Source: an uncultured Clostridium sp. (lineage in GTDB: Bacteria > Bacillota > Clostridia > Clostridiales > Clostridiaceae). Taken from it: a DNA stretch of 19,699 bases. The notes beneath the pieces were generated by a model, which ran no database searches, had not been told where the DNA came from, and worked only from the letters and a program-made list of their open reading frames with translations. Positions 7,683-14,726 of this stretch are shown here, in pieces. The position numbers and the translations under genes were made by a program. Position 1 is the stretch's first letter. Every line of letters begins with the position of its first letter. Location: positions 1 through 19,699 of the forward strand of contig CAKVEW010000047.1 in NCBI GenBank assembly GCA_934746015.1, read 5' to 3'.

Positions 7683-9086
7683 ATGAAAGAATTGTATCAG
7701 ATATATTTTAAAGAGGATATTCCTAAATATATTCAAGTTGCAGCACATATAAAAAAATTAATAGAAAATAGAAAAATAAAGGATGGAGAAAAACTACCTA
7801 CTATAAGAGACCTTTCTGATATCTTAGGGGTAAATAAAGTTACTATAGTTAATGCATATAAAAAATTAAAGGCTGATGGATATGCATATCAAAAAGTAGG
7901 TTCTGGAACTTATGCTAAAAGAAGAGAAACTACTTCCTCCTTTAATAGAGAGTATTCAAAGATATTTAAGAAATTATCCCCAAATGATTTAAAGGATATA
8001 ATTGATTTTACTGGAGAAACCAATTCAGATGTTTATTTTCCTATAGAAGATTTTAAGCATGTAATTAATAAAGTATTGGATAGAGATGGAGCCAATGCTT
8101 TAATAACTAAGGAATCTCTTGGATATGAGAACTTGAGAAAAACTATAAACAAAGCATTTTGGAATGAAGAATTAGATTTAAATAATATTTTAATAGTTTC
8201 AGGAGCTCAGCAAGGGATAGATATAGCTTCTAAGGCAATTGTAAATATAAATGATAATGTAATAGTAGAGAAACCTACATATGGAGGGGCTATTTCAGTA
8301 TTTAAATGGAGAAGGGCCAATATATTTGAATTGGAATTAGAAAATGACGGAATAGATTTGAAAAAATTAGAGGAGATATTAAAAAAGAACAGTGTAAGTT
8401 GTTTTTATACAATGAGTTATTTTCATAATCCAACAGGAGTAAGCTATAGCTTAGAAAAGAAATTGAAGTTGCTAGAGCTTGCCCAAAAATATGATTTTTA
8501 TATTATAGAAGATGATTATTTATCAGAGCTTATATATGATAATAATATTAAGCATGAGCCACTAAAAAGCTTAGATAAATATGAAAGAGTAATATATATC
8601 AAAAGCTTTTCTAAAATATTTTTGCCAGGTATAAGGCTTGGATATATGATAACTCCTTCATCCTTTAATGAAATTATTCAAAGTTCTAAGATTAATACTG
8701 ATATTTCAACATCTAGCCTTATGCAAAGAGCTTTAGAGTTATATATTAGTAAAGGGCTTTGGAAAAAAAATATAGATTATCAACAAAGGATGTATAAAGA
8801 AAAATATTTATTGATGAAAGAATTAATAAACAAAGAGCTTTCAGATAAGGTTTCATATATTGATCCAAAAGGAGGTTTATATTTTTATTTAGAAATTAAA
8901 AATAAAAATATAAAGTCAACAGAGTTATTTTATAGATTAAAAAAGAAAAAATTATATATTACACCAGGAACTATATTATTCAAAGATTCAAGTAATGGAG
9001 ATTATTTTTTTAGAATTAGTTTCTCACAAGCAAGTAAGAAGAAAATAGTTGAAGGAATAAATTTAATTAAGGAGGAACTTATATGA
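7683..9086 (+). CDS. MocR-type GntR/aminotransferase transcriptional regulator
   Basis: MocR regulators join a GntR winged-helix DNA-binding domain to a fold-type I aminotransferase domain that binds pyridoxal phosphate and senses an amino compound or the cofactor. Residues 12-78 are the GntR domain (IPKYIQVAAHIKKLIENRKI, GEKLPTIRDLSDILGVNKVTIVNAYKKL, GSGTYA). The aminotransferase part follows from about 105: SLGYENLRK, SGAQQGIDIASKAIV, the PLP-site HNPTG (248-252), IIEDDY (275-279), the Schiff-base lysine in KSFSKIFLPGIRLGY (K311) and R318. The 467-residue length is typical. GGAGG lies seven bases before the ATG. The stop overlaps the next start (ATGA). Known relatives such as PdxR and GabR act on vitamin B6 or GABA genes; no such target is seen here, so the effector and targets are unknown. 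Confidence 0.92.
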   Translation: MKELYQIYFKEDIPKYIQVAAHIKKLIENRKIKDGEKLPTIRDLSDILGVNKVTIVNAYKKLKADGYAYQKVGSGTYAKRRETTSSFNREYSKIFKKLSPNDLKDIIDFTGETNSDVYFPIEDFKHVINKVLDRDGANALITKESLGYENLRKTINKAFWNEELDLNNILIVSGAQQGIDIASKAIVNINDNVIVEKPTYGGAISVFKWRRANIFELELENDGIDLKKLEEILKKNSVSCFYTMSYFHNPTGVSYSLEKKLKLLELAQKYDFYIIEDDYLSELIYDNNIKHEPLKSLDKYERVIYIKSFSKIFLPGIRLGYMITPSSFNEIIQSSKINTDISTSSLMQRALELYISKGLWKKNIDYQQRMYKEKYLLMKELINKELSDKVSYIDPKGGLYFYLEIKNKNIKSTELFYRLKKKKLYITPGTILFKDSSNGDYFFRISFSQASKKKIVEGINLIKEELI

Positions 9087-9730
9087 GTTACGCTACTATA
9101 AGAGATTTTGGAGAAGATAAATTTATAGAAAAAAAATCAGAATTTATAGGGTATGCAAAAAGATGTGAAACTGAAGAAGAGGCAAAAGACTTTGTAGCAG
9201 AGATAAAAGGTATGAATAAACAAGCTACTCATAATTGCTATGCTTATGTAATTGGTGAAAATATGGGGATTCAAAGATATAGTGATGATGGAGAGCCACA
9301 AGGTACTGCTGGAATACCTATATTAGAAGTAATGAAAAAAAGTAATATTACTGACTGTGCAGTAGTAGTAACAAGATATTTTGGTGGAATACTACTTGGA
9401 GCAGGTGGACTAACTAGAGCATATACAAAAGGTGCATCTGTAGCATTAAAAGCTGGTGGCATAGTAGAAAAGGTAAAAGGAGTTAGACTATTACTTTGTA
9501 TGGATTATGATATGCTTGGTAAAATACAATATAAATGTAATGAAAATAATTGGTATATTGAAGAGGTAGAATATACAGATAAAGTTGTAGTTCATATACT
9601 AGCAGAACTTGAACTATCAAAAATAATTGAAAAAACTGTTATAGAAATTTCTAATGGTAAAATAATAATAAGTAAAAGAGATGAAGATATATACTTTAAA
9701 GAAGAAAATAGGTTATATAAGGTAATTTAG
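9083..9730 (+). CDS. yigZ: YigZ/IMPACT family protein
   Basis: Conserved protein of the UPF0029/IMPACT family, whose eukaryotic relatives affect translational control through GCN1; the bacterial role is not settled. The N-terminal IMPACT domain (about 1-125) shows FIEKKSEFIGYA, THNCYAYVIG, the diagnostic SDDGEPQGTAGIPIL stretch (about 67-81) and VVVTRYFGGILLGAGGL. A C-terminal ferredoxin-like DUF1949 domain follows (about 135-200). The 215-residue length is normal. Translation is coupled to the MocR gene by a 4-base ATGA overlap, with AGGAGG inside the end of that gene. No terminator is evident after it; yebC begins shortly after with its own promoter. Confidence 0.92.
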   Translation: MSYATIRDFGEDKFIEKKSEFIGYAKRCETEEEAKDFVAEIKGMNKQATHNCYAYVIGENMGIQRYSDDGEPQGTAGIPILEVMKKSNITDCAVVVTRYFGGILLGAGGLTRAYTKGASVALKAGGIVEKVKGVRLLLCMDYDMLGKIQYKCNENNWYIEEVEYTDKVVVHILAELELSKIIEKTVIEISNGKIIISKRDEDIYFKEENRLYKVI

Positions 9731-9734
9731 TTAT

Positions 9735-9763
9735 TTGTCATAGTTAAGTAATTGTGATATAAT
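9735..9763 (+). promoter_or_regulatory. Sigma-A promoter of yebC
   Basis: TTGTCA (9735-9740) and a perfect TATAAT (9758-9763) are exactly 17 bases apart, 45 bases upstream of the yebC ATG and just past the yigZ stop. Confidence 0.75.
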
Positions 9764-9808
9764 TCCACTGTATTTATAAAATATTTATTAGCGTTGGGAG
9801 GAATAAAA

Positions 9809-10546
9809 ATGTCAGGACATTCAAAATGGCATAATATACAAAACAAAAAAGGAAAAGCAGATGCAAAAAGAGGAAAAATCTTTACAAAATTAGGTAAAGA
9901 AATTGTTATAGCAGTTAAAAATGGTGGTCCTGTTCCCGACAATAATCCAAGATTAAGAGATGTAATTGCTAAGGCAAAGGCTGCAAATATGCCTAATGAT
10001 ACAATCACTAGATCAATTAAGAAAGCTTCAGGGGAACTTTCAGGAGTTAATTATGAAAAGATAGTTTATGAAGGTTATGGTCCATCAGGAGTTGCTGTAA
10101 TTGTAGAAACATTAACAGATAATAAAAACAGATCAGCAGGAAATGTGAGAAGCGCCTTTACAAAAGGTGGTGGAAATATGGGAGCTACAGGATGTGTAAG
10201 CTTTATGTTCCAAGAAAAAGGAGAAATTGTTATTGAAAAAGAAGATAAGGACGAAGATGAAATAATGATGCTTGCTTTAGATGCAGGAGCAGAAGATTTT
10301 GCTTCAGAAGAGGAAGTATTTATAGTAACAACTACTCCAGAAGATTTCGGAACAGTAAGAGAAGCATTAGAAGCGGAAGGAATAGAATTCTTAGAAGCAG
10401 ATGTTAAGATGATACCAGATACATATACTGAAATTAACGAGGATGATGCTAAGAAATTCCAAAAAATGTTAGACTTACTTGAAGATGATGATGATGTTCA
10501 GGAGGTTTACCACAATGCAGAATTCCCAGAAGGATGGGATGAATAG
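9809..10546 (+). CDS. yebC: YebC/PmpR-family protein
   Basis: The YebC/PmpR family is widely annotated as a transcriptional regulator; members have also been linked to translation of difficult stretches such as polyproline. The protein has 245 residues, typical of the family, and opens with the hallmark [18 protein letters not shown], followed by [31 protein letters not shown] and the [29 protein letters not shown] and [14 protein letters not shown] blocks, ending in an acidic C-terminal part. I chose the ATG at 9809: the upstream in-frame TTG at 9794 merges with the ribosome binding site GGGAGG (9796-9801), and all relatives begin MSGHSKW or similar. It is transcribed alone between its own promoter and terminator. 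Confidence 0.95.
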   Translation: MSGHSKWHNIQNKKGKADAKRGKIFTKLGKEIVIAVKNGGPVPDNNPRLRDVIAKAKAANMPNDTITRSIKKASGELSGVNYEKIVYEGYGPSGVAVIVETLTDNKNRSAGNVRSAFTKGGGNMGATGCVSFMFQEKGEIVIEKEDKDEDEIMMLALDAGAEDFASEEEVFIVTTTPEDFGTVREALEAEGIEFLEADVKMIPDTYTEINEDDAKKFQKMLDLLEDDDDVQEVYHNAEFPEGWDE

Positions 10547-10567
10547 TATATCAATACTTTATAAGTA

Positions 10568-10596
10568 GGAACTGTTTAAAACAGTTCCATTTTTTT
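10568..10596 (+). terminator. Rho-independent terminator of yebC
   Basis: GGAACTG (10568-10574) pairs with CAGTTCC (10582-10588), with further A-T pairing toward the loop, followed by a run of seven T (10590-10596). It begins 22 bases after the yebC stop. From its end to about 10745 I see only AT-rich sequence with nothing recognisable. Confidence 0.88.
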
Positions 10597-10745
10597 ACTT
10601 AAAAATACATAGTATTTATATTATTTTTTAATCTATATTAACCATAAAACTCTGTATTTTAGATGTTTTATGATTAAAGTAAGCTAAAATGGGTTTATTT
10701 AGATGTATTAGCTATTTTATAGGAATTTAAATAAAAATAACGAAA

Positions 10746-10774
10746 TTGACAGTGTAAATTATGGAATATATAAT
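10746..10774 (+). promoter_or_regulatory. Consensus sigma-A promoter of ktrB-ktrA
   Basis: A perfect TTGACA (10746-10751) and perfect TATAAT (10769-10774) are separated by 17 bases, about 64 bases before the ktrB start. The roughly 55-base leader is too short for a c-di-AMP (ydaO) riboswitch, and I see no such motif. Confidence 0.82.
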
Positions 10775-10837
10775 TATTCTAAATAAAGGTAATATATAGA
10801 GTAATATTTATTTACATAGCTTAAAGGAGAGCTGCAT

Positions 10838-12130
10838 ATGAAGTTATTTAAAAGATTAAGCCCGGGCAGAATAATTGTTTTGGGATTTTTTTCTGTAATT
10901 GTTATTGGAACTATATTATTAAAGCTGCCTATATCAATTCGTGATGGTATAACTGTATCTTGGGTTGATGCTTTATTTACATCAACTAGTGCAGTTTGTG
11001 TAACTGGATTAATTGCCATTGATACTGCTGATACATTTACTGTATTTGGACGAGCAGTAGTAGCTTTACTAATTCAAATAGGTGGACTTGGAGTTACGTC
11101 AGTTGGTGTTGGTTTTATTTTACTTATGAGAAAAAAGGTTGGTATTAAAGAAAGAGTACTAATTAAAGAATCAATGAATTTAGATACAATGAAGGGACTT
11201 GTAAAACTCGTTAAGTCTGTATTGTTAGTTACTTTGAGTTTTGAAGTGATTGGAGTAATATTAAGTTATTTAGTATTTTCAAAGGATTATAGTCCATTAG
11301 ATGCATTAGGTATAAGTATTTTCCATTCTATAGCAGCTTTTAATAATTCAGGTTTTGATATTTTAGGTGGCCTTAAGAATTTAATACCATATCAAAGTAA
11401 TATATTATTAAATTTAACTACATGTGGATTAATTATTTTTGGTGGCTTAGGATTTTTGGTTATTAAAGAAATAATAATAGTTAAAAAGTTTAAAAAATTC
11501 AGTCTACATGCAAAAGTAGTCATAACTGTAACAACTATTTTACTTATAGTAGGAACTGTATTACTTAAGTCAACTGAGGATATATCATGGCTTGGTGCCT
11601 TTTTCTTTAGTACTTCTGCAAGAACTGCTGGTTTTAGTACATATCCTTTAGGAAACTTTACAAATGCAGGATTATTTACTTTAACTGTTTTAATGTTCAT
11701 AGGGGCTTCGCCTGGATCAACAGGTGGAGGTATAAAAACTACAACAATATTTACTTTAATTAAGAGTATATATAGTACATCTACAAATAAAAATTGTGTA
11801 GCATTTAAAAGGAAAATACCATCAGCTGTTATTTTTAAAGCTTTTAATATATTTGTACTTGCTATTATGGTAGTTTGTTTTGGAGTATTTTTATTAAGCA
11901 TATTAGAACCAGAGTGTACATTCATTCAACTATTAGTTGAGGTTACTAGTGCTTTTGGTACTGTAGGATTATCTACTGGAATTACTCCAGATCTTAGAGA
12001 TTTAAGTAAAATAATTATATCAATAATTATGTTTATAGGTAGATTAGGCCCAATGACTATGGCAAGTATATGGTTAGTTAAAGAACCATCAAATGCTTGT
12101 TATTCAGAAGAAGCAGTTATAATTGGATAG
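10838..12130 (+). CDS. ktrB: KtrB/TrkH-family potassium channel subunit
   Basis: Membrane pore of a KtrAB-type potassium uptake system, normally a dimer sitting on a ring of KtrA. The 430-residue product has four repeated M1-P-M2 units, each with its selectivity-filter glycine: TSAVCVTGL (G57), AAFNNSGFD (G172), ARTAGFST (G265) and SAFGTVGLST (G377). The third unit carries the Gly/Ser-rich intramembrane gate loop GASPGSTGGGIKTTT (289-303), and a conserved Arg402 lies in the last helix (FIGRLGPMT). Length and N-terminus (RLSPGRIIVLGFF) fit KtrB rather than the longer TrkH. AAAGGAGAG precedes the ATG. The stop lies within the ribosome-binding region of ktrA, so the two subunits are co-translated. 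Coupling to Na+ or ATP cannot be read from the sequence. Confidence 0.95.
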   Translation: MKLFKRLSPGRIIVLGFFSVIVIGTILLKLPISIRDGITVSWVDALFTSTSAVCVTGLIAIDTADTFTVFGRAVVALLIQIGGLGVTSVGVGFILLMRKKVGIKERVLIKESMNLDTMKGLVKLVKSVLLVTLSFEVIGVILSYLVFSKDYSPLDALGISIFHSIAAFNNSGFDILGGLKNLIPYQSNILLNLTTCGLIIFGGLGFLVIKEIIIVKKFKKFSLHAKVVITVTTILLIVGTVLLKSTEDISWLGAFFFSTSARTAGFSTYPLGNFTNAGLFTLTVLMFIGASPGSTGGGIKTTTIFTLIKSIYSTSTNKNCVAFKRKIPSAVIFKAFNIFVLAIMVVCFGVFLLSILEPECTFIQLLVEVTSAFGTVGLSTGITPDLRDLSKIIISIIMFIGRLGPMTMASIWLVKEPSNACYSEEAVIIG

Positions 12131-12140
12131 GAGGATAATT

Positions 12141-12812
12141 ATGTTTAATCATAAAATATCAATAGAGTTTGGAATAATCGGAATAGGAAGATTTGGATTT
12201 GCATTAGCAAAAACTTTAATTGAAGCTGGTAAGGAAGTTATAGTTTTAGATAGTGATGAAAATAAAATAAAGCAAATAAGAAGTTTAACTGATAATGCTT
12301 TTGTAGTAAATAATTTAGGTAAAGAAGCACTTGAGGAAACTGGAATTCAAAATTGTGAGACAGTATTTGTATGTATCGGAGAAAAGATAGATGTAAGTAT
12401 ATTAACTACATTAAATGTAATTAATATGGGCGTAAAAAGAGTTATTGCAAAAGCTAATACTTATGAGCAAGGATGTGTATTAAAGAAAATAGGTGCTGAA
12501 ATTGTATATCCAGAAAATGATATGGCAATTAGAATTGCCAATAGATTATTAAATGAAGAAGCTTTTGAATTTATAGAATTAAATAATGATATTCACATAG
12601 AGGAACTTAGGGTTACTGAAGTCATTGATGGTAAGTCAATTTTAAAATCTAAAATTCGTAATGAGTTTGGATTAAATATAATAGCATTAGAAAGAGATGA
12701 AGAAACTATAATTGAATTAGATCCTAACTTTATATTAAAAGAAAATGATTTTATAGTTGTTATAGGAAAGAAGAGCTCTATAAGAAAGTTTGAGGAATAT
12801 TTAAATCATTAA
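12141..12812 (+). CDS. ktrA: KtrA/TrkA-type regulatory subunit of potassium uptake
   Basis: Cytoplasmic RCK protein that forms an octameric ring under KtrB and gates it in response to bound nucleotide. In 223 residues (usual length about 220) the RCK_N domain has the Rossmann motif GIIGIGRFG (11-19) and the acidic end of the second strand, VLDSDE (35-40), as in NAD/ATP-binding KtrA. From about residue 145 an RCK_C domain follows (IHIEELRV, GKSI, FGLNIIALERD, DFIVVIG); in several Firmicutes this domain binds c-di-AMP. I chose the ATG at 12141, preceded by AGGAGG at 12129-12134, rather than the in-frame upstream TTG, which overlaps ktrB. It starts 10 bases after the ktrB stop. Confidence 0.93.
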   Translation: MFNHKISIEFGIIGIGRFGFALAKTLIEAGKEVIVLDSDENKIKQIRSLTDNAFVVNNLGKEALEETGIQNCETVFVCIGEKIDVSILTTLNVINMGVKRVIAKANTYEQGCVLKKIGAEIVYPENDMAIRIANRLLNEEAFEFIELNNDIHIEELRVTEVIDGKSILKSKIRNEFGLNIIALERDEETIIELDPNFILKENDFIVVIGKKSSIRKFEEYLNH

Positions 12813-12857
12813 TAAAAAAGAGTGATTTGCCAAAATCACTCTCCAGAGTATCTCTGT
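12813..12857. terminator. Hairpin pair after ktrA, canonical terminator only on the minus strand
   Basis: A perfect 10-bp stem (12819-12828 with 12833-12842, AGAGTGATTT/AAATCACTCT) with a GCCA loop lies six bases after the ktrA stop. A second 5-bp hairpin (12844-12848 with 12852-12856) follows. On the plus strand no T-run follows directly (the nearest is 12865-12869), whereas on the minus strand the first stem runs straight into TTTTT. It may still end ktrA transcription, but it reads better as a minus-strand terminator. Confidence 0.6.
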
Positions 12858-12896
12858 AAATTACTTTTTCACTCCTCTTGGAAGTTACTTAAGTAT
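12813..12896 (-). ncRNA. Candidate small RNA antisense to the end of the ktrA transcript
   Basis: On the minus strand a plausible promoter (12930-12903) would start an RNA near 12896 that runs about 80 bases into the strong hairpin and T-run at 12842-12813. It includes a second small hairpin (12856-12844). No ORF of useful length lies inside; an AGAGGAG followed by GTG would encode only three codons. The 3' end would touch the ktrA stop codon, so base-pairing with the ktrAB mRNA tail is possible. This is inferred only from promoter, hairpin and T-run placement. Confidence 0.3.
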
Positions 12897-12902
12897 AAAT
12901 AT

Positions 12903-12930
12903 ATAATATCAAAAATAAAATTTTTATCAA
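12903..12930 (-). promoter_or_regulatory. Candidate minus-strand promoter of the small RNA
   Basis: On the minus strand TTGATA (12930-12925) and TATTAT (12908-12903) are 16 bases apart. Five of six bases match consensus in each hexamer. The region is AT-rich, so chance occurrence is possible. Confidence 0.38.
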
Positions 12931-13011
12931 TATGAAATTGAAGTTATAAAAGGTAAAATAAACCTATAATGGATGCAGGTTTAGAGATCTGGAAAATAAG
13001 ATAAATATATC

Positions 13012-13040
13012 TTTTATTGATAAATATTTTATGGTATAAT
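13012..13040 (+). promoter_or_regulatory. Extended -10 promoter of scfA
   Basis: TGG-TATAAT (13032-13040) is an extended -10 element with a perfect hexamer; the -35 at 17 bases (TTTTAT, 13012-13017) is weak. It lies 34 bases upstream of the scfA ATG. Confidence 0.55.
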
Positions 13041-13074
13041 TTTGGAGTATTTTTAGTTATGGGGGAGTATAATC

Positions 13075-13212
13075 ATGAAGCATATTAAGACAATTAATAA
13101 GACGAATATCAAAAACAGTTTAGTTAAACCTGGCTGTAAGGAATGTGCTAACTCATGTCAGTCAGCTTGCAAGACATCTTGTACAGTTGCAAACTTAGAG
13201 TGTGAAAACTAA
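13075..13212 (+). CDS. scfA: SCIFF ranthipeptide precursor (six cysteines in forty-five residues)
   Basis: Precursor of a ribosomally made, post-translationally modified peptide found almost universally in Clostridia. The product is exactly 45 residues with six cysteines at 21, 24, 28, 32, 36 and 43. The leader is MKHIKTINKTNIKNSLVKPG and the core contains the family hallmark SCQSACKTSCTVANLECEN. The radical-SAM maturase ScfB next door forms sulfur-to-carbon thioether bridges between cysteines and nearby residues; in studied relatives one bridge joins Cys32 to Thr37, and both positions are present here. A GGGGGAG ribosome binding site lies about seven bases before the ATG. A hairpin terminator separates it from scfB, which would give more precursor than enzyme. 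The biological role is not settled; ranthipeptides have been linked to population-level control in some clostridia. Confidence 0.95.
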   Translation: MKHIKTINKTNIKNSLVKPGCKECANSCQSACKTSCTVANLECEN

Positions 13213-13220
13213 TTAGAAGA

Positions 13221-13253
13221 AAGCGGCAACCATTAAGTTGCTGCTTACTTTTT
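13221..13253 (+). terminator. Intra-operon terminator between scfA and scfB
   Basis: AAGCGGCAAC (13221-13230) pairs with GTTGCTGCTT (13237-13246), ten pairs with one G-U, across a 6-base loop, followed by ACTTTTT. It lies in the 69-base gap between precursor and maturase with no new promoter evident after it, so partial read-through would set a high precursor-to-enzyme ratio. Confidence 0.8.
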
Positions 13254-13281
13254 GTTAGAAAAAGTTTTTGGAGGGATATAA

Positions 13282-14637
13282 ATGTCTTTAATACACAAAT
13301 TTAAACAAGGGGATAATTACTTTGTATTAGATGTAAATACAGGAGCAGTTCATATAGTAGATGAGTTAGTATATGATTTAGTTCATGACGATGGAATGAA
13401 AGATAAAGAAGAAACAATTAAGCTTTTATCAGATAAATACGATAAAAATGTTATTGAAGAAGCTTATGATGAGATACTAGAACTTATCAATGATGGAATG
13501 TTATATTCAGAAGATAAGTATGAAGATATAGCTCATGGTTCTATGGAAGATAGAGATTATATAAAGGCAGTTTGCTTAAATATAATTCATGGATGTAATT
13601 TAAGATGTAAATATTGTTTTGCAGATGAAGGAGAATATAATGGACATAAAGGAGTTATGTCTATAGAAACTGCAAAAAAAGCAATAGATTATGTAGTAAA
13701 AAGAAGTGGCCCAAGAAGAAACATAGAAATAGATTTATTTGGTGGAGAGCCAACTATGATAATGGATACTGTAAAGGAAATAATACAGTATGCTAGAGAA
13801 AATGAAAAAGAGTGGAAGAAAAATATTAGATTTACAATGACAACAAATGCTACTCTTTTAAATGATGATATGATGGACTTTATGGATAAAGAAATGGGAA
13901 ATATCATACTATCATTAGATGGTAGAAAATGTGTTAATGATAATGTAAGAATAAAAGTTGATGGAAGTGGATCTTATGATGATATACTTCCAAATATAAA
14001 GAAAATGATTAAAAAGAGAACTCCTGGTAAGATGTATTATGTTAGAGGAACATTTACAAGAGCTAATACTGACTTTTTTGAAGATGTTATGGCTATGGTA
14101 AATGAAGGATTTGATGAGGTTTCTATAGAGCCAGTAGTACTAGAGGCGGGACATCCTCTTGCATTAAGAGAAGAAGATTTACCAGAAATAATGAAAAATT
14201 ATGATAAGTTATATGAAGATATGGCAAGAAGAAAAAGAGAAAAAAATGGAGAGTATAACTTCTATCATTTTAATGTTGATTTAAATGGTGGACCATGTGT
14301 TTATAAAAGAATTTCAGGCTGCGGAGCAGGATTTGAGTATGTTGCAATAACTCCACAAGGAGATGTATACCCATGCCATCAATTTGTAGGAAAAGAAGAA
14401 TTTAAACTTGGAAGTATATATGATGACACATACGATAAAGAGCTTGGAAAAGAGTTTAAGAAGGCTCATATATACAATAAACCTAAATGTAGGGATTGCT
14501 GGGCAAGATTCTATTGCAGTGGAGGTTGTCAAGCCAATAACTTTAGCTTCAATGGAGATATGAAAATTCCTTATGAAGTAGGTTGTAAAATGCAAAAGAA
14601 GAGAATTGAATGTGCTATTGCTTTAAAAGCAGAATAG
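13282..14637 (+). CDS. scfB: SCIFF maturase, radical SAM/SPASM thioether-forming enzyme
   Basis: Radical SAM enzyme that installs thioether cross-links in the SCIFF peptide. In 451 residues I see an N-terminal RRE-like peptide-binding domain (about 1-90; FKQGDNYFVLDVNTGAVH), the radical SAM cluster motif GCNLRCKYCF (C105, C109, C112), the SAM-binding GGEP (154-157), and MTTNATLL. The C-terminal SPASM domain would hold two auxiliary iron-sulfur clusters through C339, C347, C365, C403, C406, C412, C416 and C435, including YPCHQFVG and the CxxCxxxxxCxxxC run (403-416). All ligands expected for this family are present. GGAGGG precedes the ATG. It follows scfA directly and ends at a strong terminator. 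Symbol by family usage. Confidence 0.96.
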   Translation: MSLIHKFKQGDNYFVLDVNTGAVHIVDELVYDLVHDDGMKDKEETIKLLSDKYDKNVIEEAYDEILELINDGMLYSEDKYEDIAHGSMEDRDYIKAVCLNIIHGCNLRCKYCFADEGEYNGHKGVMSIETAKKAIDYVVKRSGPRRNIEIDLFGGEPTMIMDTVKEIIQYARENEKEWKKNIRFTMTTNATLLNDDMMDFMDKEMGNIILSLDGRKCVNDNVRIKVDGSGSYDDILPNIKKMIKKRTPGKMYYVRGTFTRANTDFFEDVMAMVNEGFDEVSIEPVVLEAGHPLALREEDLPEIMKNYDKLYEDMARRKREKNGEYNFYHFNVDLNGGPCVYKRISGCGAGFEYVAITPQGDVYPCHQFVGKEEFKLGSIYDDTYDKELGKEFKKAHIYNKPKCRDCWARFYCSGGCQANNFSFNGDMKIPYEVGCKMQKKRIECAIALKAE

Positions 14638-14645
14638 TATAAATA

Positions 14646-14685
14646 AAAAAGTTGGTATTTGCTTATGTTCAAATACCAACTTTTT
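14646..14685 (+). terminator. Strong rho-independent terminator after scfB
   Basis: A perfect 11-bp stem (14651-14661 with 14670-14680) with an 8-base loop is extended by five A-T pairs on each side; the 3' T-run is 14681-14685. It lies 8 bases after the scfB stop and separates it from the peptidase gene. Confidence 0.9.
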
Positions 14686-14726
14686 ATATTACAATAATAA
14701 GAAGAATAAAAGCTTTGGAGGATAGA

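Noticed and set aside
11392..11925. A 177-codon open frame on the minus strand inside ktrB.
   Set aside because: It lies wholly within a clearly conserved gene, has no ribosome binding site of note and no recognisable motif; it is a shadow of the AT-rich coding strand.
12836..12875. On the minus strand the phrase ACTCTGGAGAG next to ACAGAG resembles the junction of tandem glycine riboswitch aptamers.
   Set aside because: The conserved glycine-aptamer core (CACCGAAGG and CTCAGGYAAAAGGACAG elements) is absent, and no downstream gene lies on that strand within a suitable distance. The match is explained by the two small hairpins.
12958..12983. Inverted repeat TAAACCT/AGGTTTA with an 11-base loop upstream of scfA.
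   Set aside because: It is short, A/T-ended, without a T-run, and upstream of the likely promoter; it could be an operator but nothing supports it beyond the 7-bp symmetry.
14652..14726. An upstream in-frame extension of the M16 peptidase.
   Set aside because: It would put the scfB terminator stem inside the coding region and lacks a ribosome binding site; the ATG at 14727 has GGAGG.
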